Shown: positions 35,139 to 44,193 of the stretch, in pieces | How positions within the stretch are numbered: the first letter of the stretch is position 1 | Layout: each line of letters starts with the position of its first letter | Source of the DNA: JANPIX01 sp031425195 | GTDB taxonomy: Bacteria; Pseudomonadota; Alphaproteobacteria; Rhodobacterales; Rhodobacteraceae | Assembly: GCA_031425195.1 (NCBI GenBank) | Contig: JANPIX010000017.1 | Coordinates: forward strand, 124,001 to 188,000 | Length of the DNA: 64,000 bases | Direction: 5' to 3' | Position numbers and translations under genes: made by a program | Notes under the pieces: generated by a model | What the model was told of the DNA's origin: nothing | The model's database searches: none | Seen by the model: only the letters and a program-made list of their open reading frames with translations

Positions 35139-35231
35139 ACCCTTCCCGCAACCCGAACACAGCCTGTGGACACGGTGGACAAACCCACCGCACCCCGCGG
35201 GATACCTTTACCCATAGGAAAGGGGCCCGAC

Positions 35232-36134
35232 ATGAGCCCACGTGACGAAATACCGGATTTGCGCGGACTGGACGGCGACGGATCGGTTCAGGTGCATCAG
35301 GACGATGCCCTGCGGATCGACGGGGCCAAGGTGTTTTCCGTCTATGGCAAGGGCGGGATCGGCAAGTCGACCACGTCAAGCAACCTTTCGGCGGCGTTTT
35401 CCATGATGGGCAAGCGTGTTCTGCAAATCGGCTGCGACCCGAAACATGACAGCACCTTTACGCTGACGGGCCGGTTGCAGGAAACCGTGATCGACATCCT
35501 GAAGTCGGTCGATTTCCACGCCGAGGAACTGCGCCCCGAAGATTACGTCGCAACCGGCTTTAACGGCGTGAAATGCGTGGAGGCCGGTGGCCCGCCCGCA
35601 GGCACGGGTTGCGGCGGGTATGTCGTCGGGCAGACGGTGAAACTCCTCAAGCAGCATCATCTGCTGGAAGACACCGATGTGGTGATCTTTGACGTGCTGG
35701 GCGATGTTGTTTGTGGCGGGTTCGCAGCCCCCCTGCAACATGCCGACCGTGCCGTGATTGTGACGGCGAATGATTTCGACAGCATCTATGCGATGAACCG
35801 CATCATCGCAGCCGTGCAGGCGAAATCGGCCAACTACAAGGTACAGCTTGCGGGCTGTGTCGCCAACCGTTCGCGCGAAACGGACGAGGTTGATCGCTAT
35901 TGCGCCAAGGTCGGGTTCAACCGGCTGGCCCATATGCCCGACATCGACGCCATCCGTCGCAGCCGGTTGAAGAAAAAGACCCTGTTTGAAATGGACGACG
36001 CCGAAGACGTGGTCATGGCGCGGGCCGAATACATGAAACTGGCCGACACATTGTGGCGCAGCGTGCAGGGCAAGGGTTCGACGCCCGCCCCCCTGCCAGA
36101 CCGGGAAATCTTTGAACTTTTGGGATTTGACTGA
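35232..36134 (+). CDS. bchL: Light-independent protochlorophyllide reductase iron protein L
   Basis: 300 residues, NifH-like ATPase that feeds electrons to BchNB. Walker A is YGKGGIGKSTTSSNL, and the 4Fe-4S cysteines lie in GGPPAGTGCGGYVVG and GDVVCGGFAAPLQHAD. The start MSPRDEIPDLRGLDGDGSVQ at 35232 matches the R. capsulatus N-terminus and has an AGGGG site. GTG codons upstream would add about 22 non-family residues. The 93-bp gap before it holds TGT-N11-ACA (35165-35181), one base short of a PpsR site. Confidence 0.97.
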   Translation: MSPRDEIPDLRGLDGDGSVQVHQDDALRIDGAKVFSVYGKGGIGKSTTSSNLSAAFSMMGKRVLQIGCDPKHDSTFTLTGRLQETVIDILKSVDFHAEELRPEDYVATGFNGVKCVEAGGPPAGTGCGGYVVGQTVKLLKQHHLLEDTDVVIFDVLGDVVCGGFAAPLQHADRAVIVTANDFDSIYAMNRIIAAVQAKSANYKVQLAGCVANRSRETDEVDRYCAKVGFNRLAHMPDIDAIRRSRLKKKTLFEMDDAEDVVMARAEYMKLADTLWRSVQGKGSTPAPLPDREIFELLGFD

Positions 36135-36136
36135 TC

Positions 36137-36805
36137 ATGGCCGACTATTCCGCCACGCGCGACCGGGTCGAGGATTATTTCGACCGTTCCGCCACCAAGG
36201 TGTGGGCGCGGCTGACCAGCGATGCGCCGGTGAGCCGCATCCGCCAGACTGTCCGCGAAGGCCGCGACAGGATGCGCGCCGTCATGCTGTCGCGCCTGCC
36301 CGCCGATCTGACCGGGCGCCGCGTTCTTGATGCCGGGTGCGGCACCGGGCTGATGACAGCCGAACTCGCGGCACGCGGGGCCGAGGTTGTGGCCGTCGAT
36401 ATCGCGCCGCAACTGATTGAAATCGCGCGCCAAAGGCTGCCAGCCGAACTGAAGGATCAGGTCACGTTCCACGCCGGCGACATGACGGACGAAAGTCTGG
36501 GCCGGTTCGATCACGTCGTGGCGATGGACAGCATGATCTATTATGACGCGCCGGCCATCGGGCGCATTCTGAACCGCTTGGGCGCGCGCACGTCGCACAA
36601 CATCGTCTTTACCGTGGCCCCGCGCACGCCGTTCCTAATGGTGTTCTGGCACGCGGGCAAACTGTTCCCACGGTCCGACAGATCGCCTGTAATGATTCCG
36701 CATGCTCTGCCCGATCTGGCTGCGGCGACCACTGGCCGCATTGCCCGTGTCGAACGCGTTGCGCGCGGGTTCTATACATCCGATTGCCTGGAGTATCTGG
36801 CATGA
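36137..36805 (+). CDS. bchM: Mg-protoporphyrin IX O-methyltransferase
   Basis: 222 residues, SAM-dependent class I methyltransferase. Methylates the C-13 propionate of Mg-protoporphyrin IX, just before the AcsF cyclase. The SAM motif RRVLDAGCGTGLMTAELAARG lies near residue 60, with the post-motif AVDIAPQLIEIARQR. C-terminal substrate region: TPFLMVFWHAGKLFPRSDRSP. It lies 2 bp after bchL and overlaps lhaA by 4 bp. Confidence 0.96.
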   Translation: MADYSATRDRVEDYFDRSATKVWARLTSDAPVSRIRQTVREGRDRMRAVMLSRLPADLTGRRVLDAGCGTGLMTAELAARGAEVVAVDIAPQLIEIARQRLPAELKDQVTFHAGDMTDESLGRFDHVVAMDSMIYYDAPAIGRILNRLGARTSHNIVFTVAPRTPFLMVFWHAGKLFPRSDRSPVMIPHALPDLAAATTGRIARVERVARGFYTSDCLEYLA

Positions 36806-38238
36806 TCTTCCGCGCCAAAACCCTGAAGCGGCTGAGGCTTTCCGGCCTTCCCTTTGCCGACGCCTCGTCCGAGGGCCTGCCCATGGCACAGCTTTTGCGG
36901 CTGTCGCTGTTTCAGGTTTCGGTGGGTATGGCGATGGTTCTGCTGTTGGGCACCTTGAACCGCGTGATGATCGTCGAAATGGGCGTGGCCGCATCGGTCG
37001 TGGCCGCGATGATCGCCTTGCCGGTACTGGTCGCCCCATTCCGCGCCCTCTTGGGGCACCGGTCAGACACCCACCGGTCGGCGATCGGGTGGAAGCGGAT
37101 ACCCTATCTGTGGTTCGGGTCACTGTGGCAGATGGGCGGTCTTGCGATCATGCCGTTTGCGTTGATCCTGCTGAGCGGCGATCAGATGCGTGGGCCGGTC
37201 TGGGCGGGCGAAGTGATGGCGACAATCGCCTTCATCATGACGGGTGTCGGCATGCACATGACGCAGACTGCCGGTCTTGCGCTGGCGTCGGACCGGGCGA
37301 CAGATGAAACGCGCCCGCGTGTGGTGGCACTTTTGTATGTGATGTATTTGCTGGGCATGGCCGTTTCCGCCATTCTTCTTGGTCTTTTGCTGGCTGACTT
37401 TTCCAACCTGCGGTTGGTGCGGGTCGTGCAGGGTTGCGGTGTGGCCACCATGGTTCTGAACCTGATCGCCCTTTGGAAGCAGGAAAAGATCCGCCCGATG
37501 TCGAACGATGAACGCGCGGCACCGAGGCCCACGTTCGGTTCGGCCTGGCGCGATTATATGGACGGCGGCCAGGCAGGGCGGCTTCTTCTTGTGGTGGCCG
37601 TGGGTGGTCTTGCCTTCAACATGCAGGATGTCTTGCTGGAACCTTACGGCGGTGAAATCCTCAAACTTTCCGTTTCGGCGACGACCATGCTGTCGATGAT
37701 GACGGCGGTTGGGGCTTTGCTGGGGTTCGGTCTGGCGGCGCGGTGGCTGCTGAATAAACTCGACCCGTACCGCATGGCCGCCCGGGGATTGATGGTCGGG
37801 ATCCTGGCGTTTTCGGCGGTGATCTTTGCCGCGCCGATGGGGTCGACTGCCTTGTTCTTTGCCGGGGCCTTTGGGATCGGGCTGGGCGGCGGGCTGTTTT
37901 CCGTGGCCACTTTGACCGCCGCGATGACCATGCCCACGGTTGCGGGCCAAGGCCTTGCACTGGGCGCATGGGGTGCCGCGCAGGCAACGGCTGCGGGCCT
38001 AGCGACGGCGCTGGGTGGTGGGCTGCGCGACATTGTGGGTGACTTTGCCATGTCCGGCGGCGCCGGGGCGGCGCTTGCCTATCCGGCGGTTGGTTACACG
38101 TTTGTCTATCATCTTGAAATCGGCCTTCTGTTCGCGACGCTGATCGCGCTGGGGCCGCTTGTGAAACTGCGAATTTTTACCACTGAAACCCGAAACGGCC
38201 CCGATGCGCGCATCGGTATCGCCGATTTTCCCACCTGA
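36802..38238 (+). CDS. lhaA: LhaA, LH1 assembly factor (PucC family)
   Basis: 478 residues, about 12 membrane helices, BCD/PucC major-facilitator family. In R. capsulatus LhaA (ORF477/F1696) is needed for LH1 assembly, probably by delivering bacteriochlorophyll to nascent LH1. The start MIFRAKTLKRLRLSGLPFADA at 36802 overlaps the bchM stop (ATGA). Motifs: HRSDTHRSAIGWKRIPYLW and LEPYGGEILKLSVSATTML. Puh promoters often lie inside this gene. puhA follows after 15 bp. Confidence 0.95.
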   Translation: MIFRAKTLKRLRLSGLPFADASSEGLPMAQLLRLSLFQVSVGMAMVLLLGTLNRVMIVEMGVAASVVAAMIALPVLVAPFRALLGHRSDTHRSAIGWKRIPYLWFGSLWQMGGLAIMPFALILLSGDQMRGPVWAGEVMATIAFIMTGVGMHMTQTAGLALASDRATDETRPRVVALLYVMYLLGMAVSAILLGLLLADFSNLRLVRVVQGCGVATMVLNLIALWKQEKIRPMSNDERAAPRPTFGSAWRDYMDGGQAGRLLLVVAVGGLAFNMQDVLLEPYGGEILKLSVSATTMLSMMTAVGALLGFGLAARWLLNKLDPYRMAARGLMVGILAFSAVIFAAPMGSTALFFAGAFGIGLGGGLFSVATLTAAMTMPTVAGQGLALGAWGAAQATAAGLATALGGGLRDIVGDFAMSGGAGAALAYPAVGYTFVYHLEIGLLFATLIALGPLVKLRIFTTETRNGPDARIGIADFPT

Positions 38239-38253
38239 CTGCGGAGGTATAAC

Positions 38254-39027
38254 ATGCTTGGTGTGACGTTCTTTGGCGATTTCGATTTGGCGAGCCTGGC
38301 CATCTGGAGCTTTTGGCTGTTTTTTGCAGCGCTGGTTTATTACCTGCAAACCGAAAACATCCGCGACGGTTATCCCCTTGAATCCGAAGATGGGACGCCT
38401 GCCCCCAATCAGGGACCGTTCCCTCAACCAAAACCCAAGACGTTCCACCTGCCACACGGACGCGGTGACGTGAACTACCCCAACTGGAAGCGGGAGGAGC
38501 GTGATCTTGCGCTGGCGCGCACGTCTGGCTCGGAAGGGTTTCCGCACATGCCAACGGGCGACGCGATGATCGACGGTGTGGGCCCCGCGTCCTGGGCTGC
38601 ACGCCGCGACGTGCCCGAACTGGACGGTCACGGTCACAACAAGATCGTGCCGATGGTGCGGGCCGAAGGGTTCATCGTATCGGCTGGACGCGATCCGCGC
38701 GGCATGGCCGTGGTGGCCAACGACATGACAGCAGTTGGTCAGATCAGCGACATCTGGGTCGATGCCGCCGAACAGGTTGTGCGCTATCTTGAGGTGACGC
38801 TGGATCAGGGTGGCAAGCGGCTGATCCCGATGCCGATGGCAAAGATCGGGAGCAACGGCGTGCGCATCAATTCGCTGTCATCCGATCTTTTTGCCGGGGT
38901 TCCGACGACACGGTCCACGACAGAAGTGACCCTTCTGGAAGAAGAAAAGATCATGGCCTGGTTTGCCGGCGGCACAATGTATTCGGGCGCAAGGCGCGCC
39001 TCGAAAATGCGTGCCCTTCTGGGTTGA
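38254..39027 (+). CDS. puhA: Photosynthetic reaction centre H subunit
   Basis: 257 residues. One N-terminal membrane helix (about 12-31, LASLAIWSFWLFFAALVYYL) and a large cytoplasmic PRC-barrel domain that caps the L/M core and guides protons to quinone B. Family blocks: QTENIRDGYPLE, DPRGMAVVANDMTAVGQISDIWVDAAE and KRLIPMPMAKI. A GGAGG ribosome site precedes the ATG. Confidence 0.97.
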   Translation: MLGVTFFGDFDLASLAIWSFWLFFAALVYYLQTENIRDGYPLESEDGTPAPNQGPFPQPKPKTFHLPHGRGDVNYPNWKREERDLALARTSGSEGFPHMPTGDAMIDGVGPASWAARRDVPELDGHGHNKIVPMVRAEGFIVSAGRDPRGMAVVANDMTAVGQISDIWVDAAEQVVRYLEVTLDQGGKRLIPMPMAKIGSNGVRINSLSSDLFAGVPTTRSTTEVTLLEEEKIMAWFAGGTMYSGARRASKMRALLG

Positions 39028-39053
39028 TGGATAGTTTGGGGGAGCGCCGCATC

Positions 39054-39689
39054 ATGGCTGGACACGACGATTTTGCTTTTGAACCGATACCCGGCCTTCC
39101 CGCCGAATTGCCGAAAGGTGAAACCATCCTGTGGCAGGGGCGGCCAGCCACACTGCCCTTGGCGCGGCAGGCTTATGGGCTTGGCTGGGTGACCGCATAC
39201 TTTGCGGCACTCGTCGCCTGGCGGGCGTCCGTCGGGTATGATCTGGCGGGCATCACCGGGGCGTTGGCTTACGGATTACCCTATATCGCGATCGGCCTTG
39301 TCGGTTGCGGACTTGTTCTTGTGCTGGCCTGGGTTCAGGCCCGTGCGACTGTTTACACCATCACGACGGCCCGCGTCGCAATGCGGATCGGCGCCGCTCT
39401 GACAGTGACGCTCAACCTGCCGTACCCTCAGCTTGAATCGGCCAACCTTGGCCTTGGGCGTGGCGGACACGGCACGATTGCGCTGCGCATGACGGGCGAC
39501 AACCGCATTTCCTATCTGGTCTGCTGGCCCCACGTGCGCCCTTGGCGCATGGCGCGGACGGAGCCTGCTCTGCGTTGCATTCCCGATGCCGCGCGTGTGG
39601 CAACGATCCTGGCCGAAGCCGCCGAAACACGCCTGACGCAACCCGTCATTACCCGCCGTGCCGACATGGCCGCCGTCGCAGCAGAATAG
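39054..39689 (+). CDS. puhB: PuhB, reaction centre assembly protein
   Basis: 211 residues from the ATG at 39054, which has GGGGGAG upstream; an in-frame ATG at 39024 overlapping puhA would add ten residues. Membrane protein with three likely helices (around 35-105) and a PH-like/DUF2244-type cytoplasmic part. In R. capsulatus PuhB is a dimeric factor needed for reaction centre assembly. Conserved FEPIPGLPAELPKGETILWQGRP and NRISYLVCWPHVRPWRM support the call. Confidence 0.9.
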   Translation: MAGHDDFAFEPIPGLPAELPKGETILWQGRPATLPLARQAYGLGWVTAYFAALVAWRASVGYDLAGITGALAYGLPYIAIGLVGCGLVLVLAWVQARATVYTITTARVAMRIGAALTVTLNLPYPQLESANLGLGRGGHGTIALRMTGDNRISYLVCWPHVRPWRMARTEPALRCIPDAARVATILAEAAETRLTQPVITRRADMAAVAAE

Positions 39690-39700
39690 AAAGACCGTAA

Positions 39701-40162
39701 ATGGAAACCTCAGTTTCATCCCCGCCCATGCGCCACGCCGACAAGGAAATGATTCCCGCGGCCCTGCTCCGCGGCATGATGGCGCTGGTGCTGGTGACGC
39801 TTGCACTGACGGCCTATGCGTCGCTCACCGGTCGTGTACCGTCGGGACAACCGGAAATCTCTGCCGTTCTCAGGGAAAAGACCCTGATCCTGCAAGGCGG
39901 AGGTGCGCAGGCCGTCACGGTTCTTTCGGCGGATGGCACCGTTCTTCTTGATCTGCCTCATGGTGGTTTCGTGACTGTTGTGCAGAATGCATTGGAAACG
40001 CAACGCCACCGGCATAACATTGACCCGTTGCTTCCGGTGCGGCTCGTATCCTATGCGAACGGGCGGCTGACGCTGGAAGACCCGCAAACCGGATGGAGCG
40101 TGGAGCTTTACGGTTTCGGAAGCGACAACAAGGCGTCGTTCGAACGCCTGCTGGACAACTGA
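39701..40162 (+). CDS. puhC: PuhC, photosynthetic complex assembly protein
   Basis: 153 residues: a short cytoplasmic N-terminus, one membrane helix (about 20-44, ALLRGMMALVLVTLALTAYASL) and a periplasmic domain of about 105 residues. In R. capsulatus it affects reorganisation of core complexes. The C-terminus GWSVELYGFGSDNKASFERLL and the position puhABC identify it. Confidence 0.9.
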   Translation: METSVSSPPMRHADKEMIPAALLRGMMALVLVTLALTAYASLTGRVPSGQPEISAVLREKTLILQGGGAQAVTVLSADGTVLLDLPHGGFVTVVQNALETQRHRHNIDPLLPVRLVSYANGRLTLEDPQTGWSVELYGFGSDNKASFERLLDN

Positions 40163-40201
40163 CGCCGAAGACCGGCGACAAAACGATAAGGGGACGATGC
40201 C

Positions 40202-40498
40202 ATGGGTTTCTTCACGAAAAGAAAGGAAGAGGTGCCTTGCACAGTCGAGGTCAGCCACAGGTTTGAAAGCCTGCATGCCCATGTGAGGTTCAATAATGGC
40301 GCTGTGGTCTATCCGGGCGACGAAGTGCTGGTGCACGGCGCGCCGGTTGTCGCGGCCTTTGGCGAAGTGATTGTCGAAAACCGCAAGGCAACCATCACCC
40401 GCGCCACCTGGCTGGAGCGGACGTGGACAAGACTGACCGGTGATTTCGGTTTCATGGAACTGTGTGAATTCAGCTTTTCGGACGAGGTGACACTGTGA
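40202..40498 (+). CDS. bciE: BciE-type small subunit of the aerobic cyclase
   Basis: 98 residues, soluble, no membrane segment or signal. It lies between puhC and acsF and its stop overlaps the GTG start of acsF (GTGA), so the two are translationally coupled. Alphaproteobacterial oxygen-dependent cyclases need a small partner, BciE, unrelated to Ycf54, encoded at this location; I assign it by position, size and coupling. Notable segments: PCTVEVSHRFESLHAHVRF and VENRKATITRATWLERTW. An AAGGGG site precedes the ATG. Confidence 0.72.
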   Translation: MGFFTKRKEEVPCTVEVSHRFESLHAHVRFNNGAVVYPGDEVLVHGAPVVAAFGEVIVENRKATITRATWLERTWTRLTGDFGFMELCEFSFSDEVTL

Positions 40499-41574
40499 AC
40501 GCATCCCCCCAGGATCTTATCCCCGACGTTCTGATCAGCGACACCACGGCGATGGCCACGGAAACCACGCTGCTGAACCCGCGGTTCTACACCACCGACT
40601 TTGACGAGATGGACCGCCTTGATGTGACACCCATCCGCGCCGAATGGGACCGTCTGATTGCTCAGATGCGCTCGGACCCGAACAAGGGCCATTTCAAGAA
40701 GAACGAACACTGGGATGCCGATTGGGCCAACATGGACCCGAAATTGCGGCCCGAATTCATTGATTTTCTTGTTTCGTCCTGCACGGCGGAGTTTTCCGGC
40801 TGCGTGTTGTACAAGGAAATGAAACGGCGCGGCTCGAACCCCGATATCTGCGAACTGTTCAGCTACATGAGCCGCGATGAAGCCCGCCATGCCGGTTTCA
40901 TCAACGATGCCCTGCGCGAAGCGGGTGTTGCGGTCAACCTGGGCTTTCTGACCAAGGCCAAGAAATACACCTATTTCCGGCCGAAATTCATCTACTATGC
41001 CACCTACCTGTCCGAAAAGATCGGCTATGCGCGGTACATCACGATTTACCGGCACCTGGAGGCAAACCCCGACAAGATGTTCCACCCCATTTTCAAATGG
41101 TTCAAGGAATGGTGCAACGACGAATTCAGCCATGGCGAGGCGTTTGCCCTTATCATGAAGACAGATGCAAAGCTGACCAATTCCTTCGTCAACAAGCTGT
41201 GGATCAAATTCTTCCTGACCGCCGTTTACATGACGATGTGGGTGCGTGATCACGCGCGCGTCGAATTTCACAAGGCGCTTGGCGTCGACATCGACTGGTA
41301 CGACCAGGAGGTGTTCCGCAAGACATCGGCGATCAGCTTGCAGATTTTCCCGATCGAACTTGATATCGACCATCCCCGGTGGCTGCCGTCGCTTCGCGCC
41401 ATGAACCGCACGTTCGAGGCAATGGACAAAGCGAAAAAGCAGGGCGGTGTTGCAGGCTGGATCAGCAGCAAGTTGCATGGCGCAAAGGCGCTGTGGATCT
41501 TTGTGCGGCTGTACACGATCCCGGCAAAAAAGCACGTCCTGCCGAAAGATGTGCGCCTGGAGCCGGTCTATTGA
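40495..41574 (+). CDS. acsF: Mg-protoporphyrin IX monomethyl ester aerobic oxidative cyclase
   Basis: 359 residues, diiron oxygenase. Forms ring E of protochlorophyllide using O2. The diiron motifs are seen in TAEFSGCVLYKEM, SRDEARHAGFIN and NDEFSHGEAFAL (E-X-X-H pairs). The GTG start at 40495 overlaps the preceding stop. This is the only cyclase in the window; the anaerobic radical-SAM BchE is not encoded here, which fits an aerobic lifestyle. Confidence 0.97.
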   Translation: MNASPQDLIPDVLISDTTAMATETTLLNPRFYTTDFDEMDRLDVTPIRAEWDRLIAQMRSDPNKGHFKKNEHWDADWANMDPKLRPEFIDFLVSSCTAEFSGCVLYKEMKRRGSNPDICELFSYMSRDEARHAGFINDALREAGVAVNLGFLTKAKKYTYFRPKFIYYATYLSEKIGYARYITIYRHLEANPDKMFHPIFKWFKEWCNDEFSHGEAFALIMKTDAKLTNSFVNKLWIKFFLTAVYMTMWVRDHARVEFHKALGVDIDWYDQEVFRKTSAISLQIFPIELDIDHPRWLPSLRAMNRTFEAMDKAKKQGGVAGWISSKLHGAKALWIFVRLYTIPAKKHVLPKDVRLEPVY

Positions 41575-41605
41575 TCTGTGGCCCACATATGGCGCGGCGC
41601 GGCAG

Positions 41606-42409
41606 ATGACCCATTGGTCAGCCGCCATAGCAGCGCTGTTTGTCTGGTGGTTTTCCACCGGCATCATCCTGTGGCGCGTGCGCACGGCAGACAATGGCGG
41701 GCCGGACCAGCATCTTTGGTCGGTCATCCTTGCGCTGCCGATGTTCGCGCTTGGCGTCTATGGCGTGGCCGCCACACTGGGCGATGTGTCGGCGTTCGGC
41801 ACCTATGCGGCCTTTCTGTCAGCGCTGGCCCTGTGGGGCTGGATCGAACTGGCGTTTCTTTCGGGCGTCATCACCGGCCCTGTCGTGACCCCCTGCCCGC
41901 GTGGCATTCCCGGGTGGCAACGGTTCCTGCGCGCCATTGGCACCCTTGTCTGGCACGAGGCCCTGCTGATTGCGACACTGGCATTGTTGTGGACTGCGTC
42001 TCAGGACATGCCGAACCAGTTCGCCCTTTGGACCTTTGGCGTGCTGTTCTTTGCCCGCGTGTCGGCCAAGCTCAATCTGTTTCTGGGTGTTCCGCGCATC
42101 AATGTGGAATTTCTGCCGCGTCCACTCGCGCATCTGGGCAGTTACTTCTGCCACGCGCCAATGAACGGTTTGTTCCCACTGTCGATCACGATTCTGACAT
42201 TTGCCGTCGCCTGCCTTCTGGACCGGCTATATCTTGCCGAAACGCCGGGACAGATCGCCGGATTTACCCTTCTTGCCGCATTGACCTCGCTCGCCCTGCT
42301 GGAGCATTGGTTCATGGTGCTGCCCCTGCCTGACCAGAAACTTTGGCGCTGGATGTTGCCTGCGTCGAAACCCACAAATAGCCGACATGAGGACGTTCAT
42401 GGACTTTGA
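41606..42409 (+). CDS. puhE: PuhE, photosynthetic complex assembly membrane protein
   Basis: 267 residues, about seven membrane helices. In R. capsulatus PuhE modulates bacteriochlorophyll production and reaction centre levels; its mechanism is unknown. The start MTHWSAAIAALFVWWFSTG at 41606 is the first Met giving a membrane N-terminus after acsF (31-bp gap). Motifs: HEALLIATLALLWTASQD, FARVSAKLNLFLGVPRINVEF and LEHWFMVLPLPDQKLW. It overlaps hemA by 11 bp. Confidence 0.92.
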   Translation: MTHWSAAIAALFVWWFSTGIILWRVRTADNGGPDQHLWSVILALPMFALGVYGVAATLGDVSAFGTYAAFLSALALWGWIELAFLSGVITGPVVTPCPRGIPGWQRFLRAIGTLVWHEALLIATLALLWTASQDMPNQFALWTFGVLFFARVSAKLNLFLGVPRINVEFLPRPLAHLGSYFCHAPMNGLFPLSITILTFAVACLLDRLYLAETPGQIAGFTLLAALTSLALLEHWFMVLPLPDQKLWRWMLPASKPTNSRHEDVHGL

Positions 42410-43610
42410 CGCGATTTTCACTGCGCAACTGGATACCCTGAAGGCCGAGGGCAACTATCGCACCTTTGCGGATCTGGAACGGCGGCTGGGTGCATTTCCG
42501 CAAGCGGGGCATCATGGTGCAAAGGGCGTCGACGATGTGACGATCTGGTGTTCCAACGATTATCTTGGCATGGGCCAGAACCCGGTGGTGGTGGCGGCCA
42601 TGATCGACGCTGTGAAGGCGCATGGAACCGGATCGGGCGGCACGCGCAACATTTCGGGCAACGCACATCACCATGTGCTGCTGGAGGCCGAACTGGCCGA
42701 TCTGCACGGCAAAGAGGCGGCGCTGCTGTTCACCAGCGGCTATGTCTCCAACTGGGCGGCGCTGTCGACGCTGGGCGCACGGATTCCGAATGCGGTCATT
42801 CTGTCGGACGAGATGAACCATGCGTCGATGATCGAGGGCATTCGCCACAGCCGCGCCGACAAGGTGCTTTGGCGGCACAATGACTGGCGCGATCTTGACC
42901 GCAAGTTGAAGGCCGTGGGTGACCGGCCCAAGATCGTGGCGTTCGAAAGCGTCTATTCCATGGACGGCGACATCGCCCCCCTGCGCGAGATCATCGAGGT
43001 GGCCGAGGCGCATGGCGCCATGACCTATCTGGACGAAGTTCACGCCGTGGGCATGTACGGCCAACGCGGGGGCGGCGTGTCGGAACGCGAAGGGTTGGCA
43101 GACCGCGTCACCCTGATCGAAGGCACGCTGGGCAAGGCCTACGGCGTGGTCGGCGGATACATCAGCGGGTCTGCCGCCCTTGTCGATTTCATTCGCAGTT
43201 TTTCCAGCGGCTTCATCTTTACCACTGCCCTGCCCCCCGCCGTCGCTGCCGCCGCGCGCGCGTCGATCCAGTATCTCAAGGCATCCGATACGGAACGGCA
43301 GGCACAGCGCGACCGTGTGGTGCAGCTGCGCAGCAAACTGGATCAGGCGGGCATTCCGCATCTTGCCAACGACAGCCACATCATCCCTGTGATGATCGGT
43401 GATCCGGTGAAATGCCGGATGATCAGCAACATCCTGATGGAAGACTGGGGCATCTATGTCCAGCCCATCAACTATCCCACTGTCCCCAAGGGCACCGAAC
43501 GTTTGCGGATCACACCGGGCCCGCTCCATTCCGACGCGGATATCGACAGGCTGGTCATGGCACTTTCGTCGCTATGGCAGCGCTGTGCACTTTCGCATGC
43601 GGTGGCTTGA
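42399..43610 (+). CDS. hemA: 5-aminolevulinate synthase
   Basis: 403 residues, PLP enzyme. Condenses glycine and succinyl-CoA to 5-aminolevulinate, the committed tetrapyrrole step. The PLP lysine is Lys246 in EGTLGKAYGVVGGY; GTGSGGTRNISGN and TYLDEVHAVGMYG are further active-site blocks. The start at 42399 (MDFDAIFTAQL) has GAGG 6 bp upstream; a Met four codons earlier is less likely. Overlap with puhE puts precursor supply in the photosynthesis operon. Confidence 0.97.
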   Translation: MDFDAIFTAQLDTLKAEGNYRTFADLERRLGAFPQAGHHGAKGVDDVTIWCSNDYLGMGQNPVVVAAMIDAVKAHGTGSGGTRNISGNAHHHVLLEAELADLHGKEAALLFTSGYVSNWAALSTLGARIPNAVILSDEMNHASMIEGIRHSRADKVLWRHNDWRDLDRKLKAVGDRPKIVAFESVYSMDGDIAPLREIIEVAEAHGAMTYLDEVHAVGMYGQRGGGVSEREGLADRVTLIEGTLGKAYGVVGGYISGSAALVDFIRSFSSGFIFTTALPPAVAAAARASIQYLKASDTERQAQRDRVVQLRSKLDQAGIPHLANDSHIIPVMIGDPVKCRMISNILMEDWGIYVQPINYPTVPKGTERLRITPGPLHSDADIDRLVMALSSLWQRCALSHAVA

Positions 43611-43668
43611 CAGTACGCCCGCACGGGACAAGTTAGACAACAGAATACACCAAACCGGGAGGACCCCC

Positions 43669-44169
43669 ATGAAACGTAATCTGATCCTTGCCTTGGCAGG
43701 GCTGGCACTCGCTGCCCCCGCATATGCCGCTGGCGATGTCGAAGCTGGCAAGAAAGTCTTCAACCAGTGCCAGACCTGCCACGTCGTTGCAAACGAAGCC
43801 GGCGAAGTGCTGGCAGGCCGCAATGCAAAGACAGGCCCGAACCTGTATGGCGTTTTCGGCCGTGTGGCAGGATCCTATCCTGACTTCAAATACGGTGATG
43901 ACATGATCGCCGCGGGCGCAAAGGGTCTGGTCTGGGACGAAGCACACTTCCTTGAGTATGTGGCGAACCCTAGCAAATTCCTGCAAGCCTATCTGGAAGA
44001 TCCGAAGGCGCGCGGCAAGATGATGTTCCAGCTGAAAAAGCCGGACGATGCACAGAACGTATACGCCTACATCGCGTCGCTTGCCCCCGCAGCGGCACCT
44101 GCCGCGGACGCAGCAGCAGCGCCAGCCGCAGATGCAGCAGCGCCCGCCGCACCCGCACCGGCGCCCTGA
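43669..44169 (+). CDS. cycA: Cytochrome c2, soluble electron donor, with Ala/Pro-rich tail
   Basis: 166 residues. A signal peptide MKRNLILALAGLALAAPAYA is followed by a class I cytochrome c: haem motif CQTCH (Cys34, Cys37, His38), FNQ before it, and axial Met118 in RGKMMFQLKK. The R. sphaeroides c2 blocks AGRNAKTGPNLYGV and AGAKGLVWDE are clear. Residues 140-166 are an Ala/Pro/Asp tail absent from the 145-residue R. sphaeroides protein. It reduces the photo-oxidised reaction centre and shuttles from cytochrome bc1. With no pufC in the cluster it is the likely direct donor. GGGAGG ribosome site; 58 bp after hemA. Confidence 0.95.
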   Translation: MKRNLILALAGLALAAPAYAAGDVEAGKKVFNQCQTCHVVANEAGEVLAGRNAKTGPNLYGVFGRVAGSYPDFKYGDDMIAAGAKGLVWDEAHFLEYVANPSKFLQAYLEDPKARGKMMFQLKKPDDAQNVYAYIASLAPAAAPAADAAAAPAADAAAPAAPAPAP

Positions 44170-44193
44170 TCCGCGCAACTTGTGAATTTCGCA

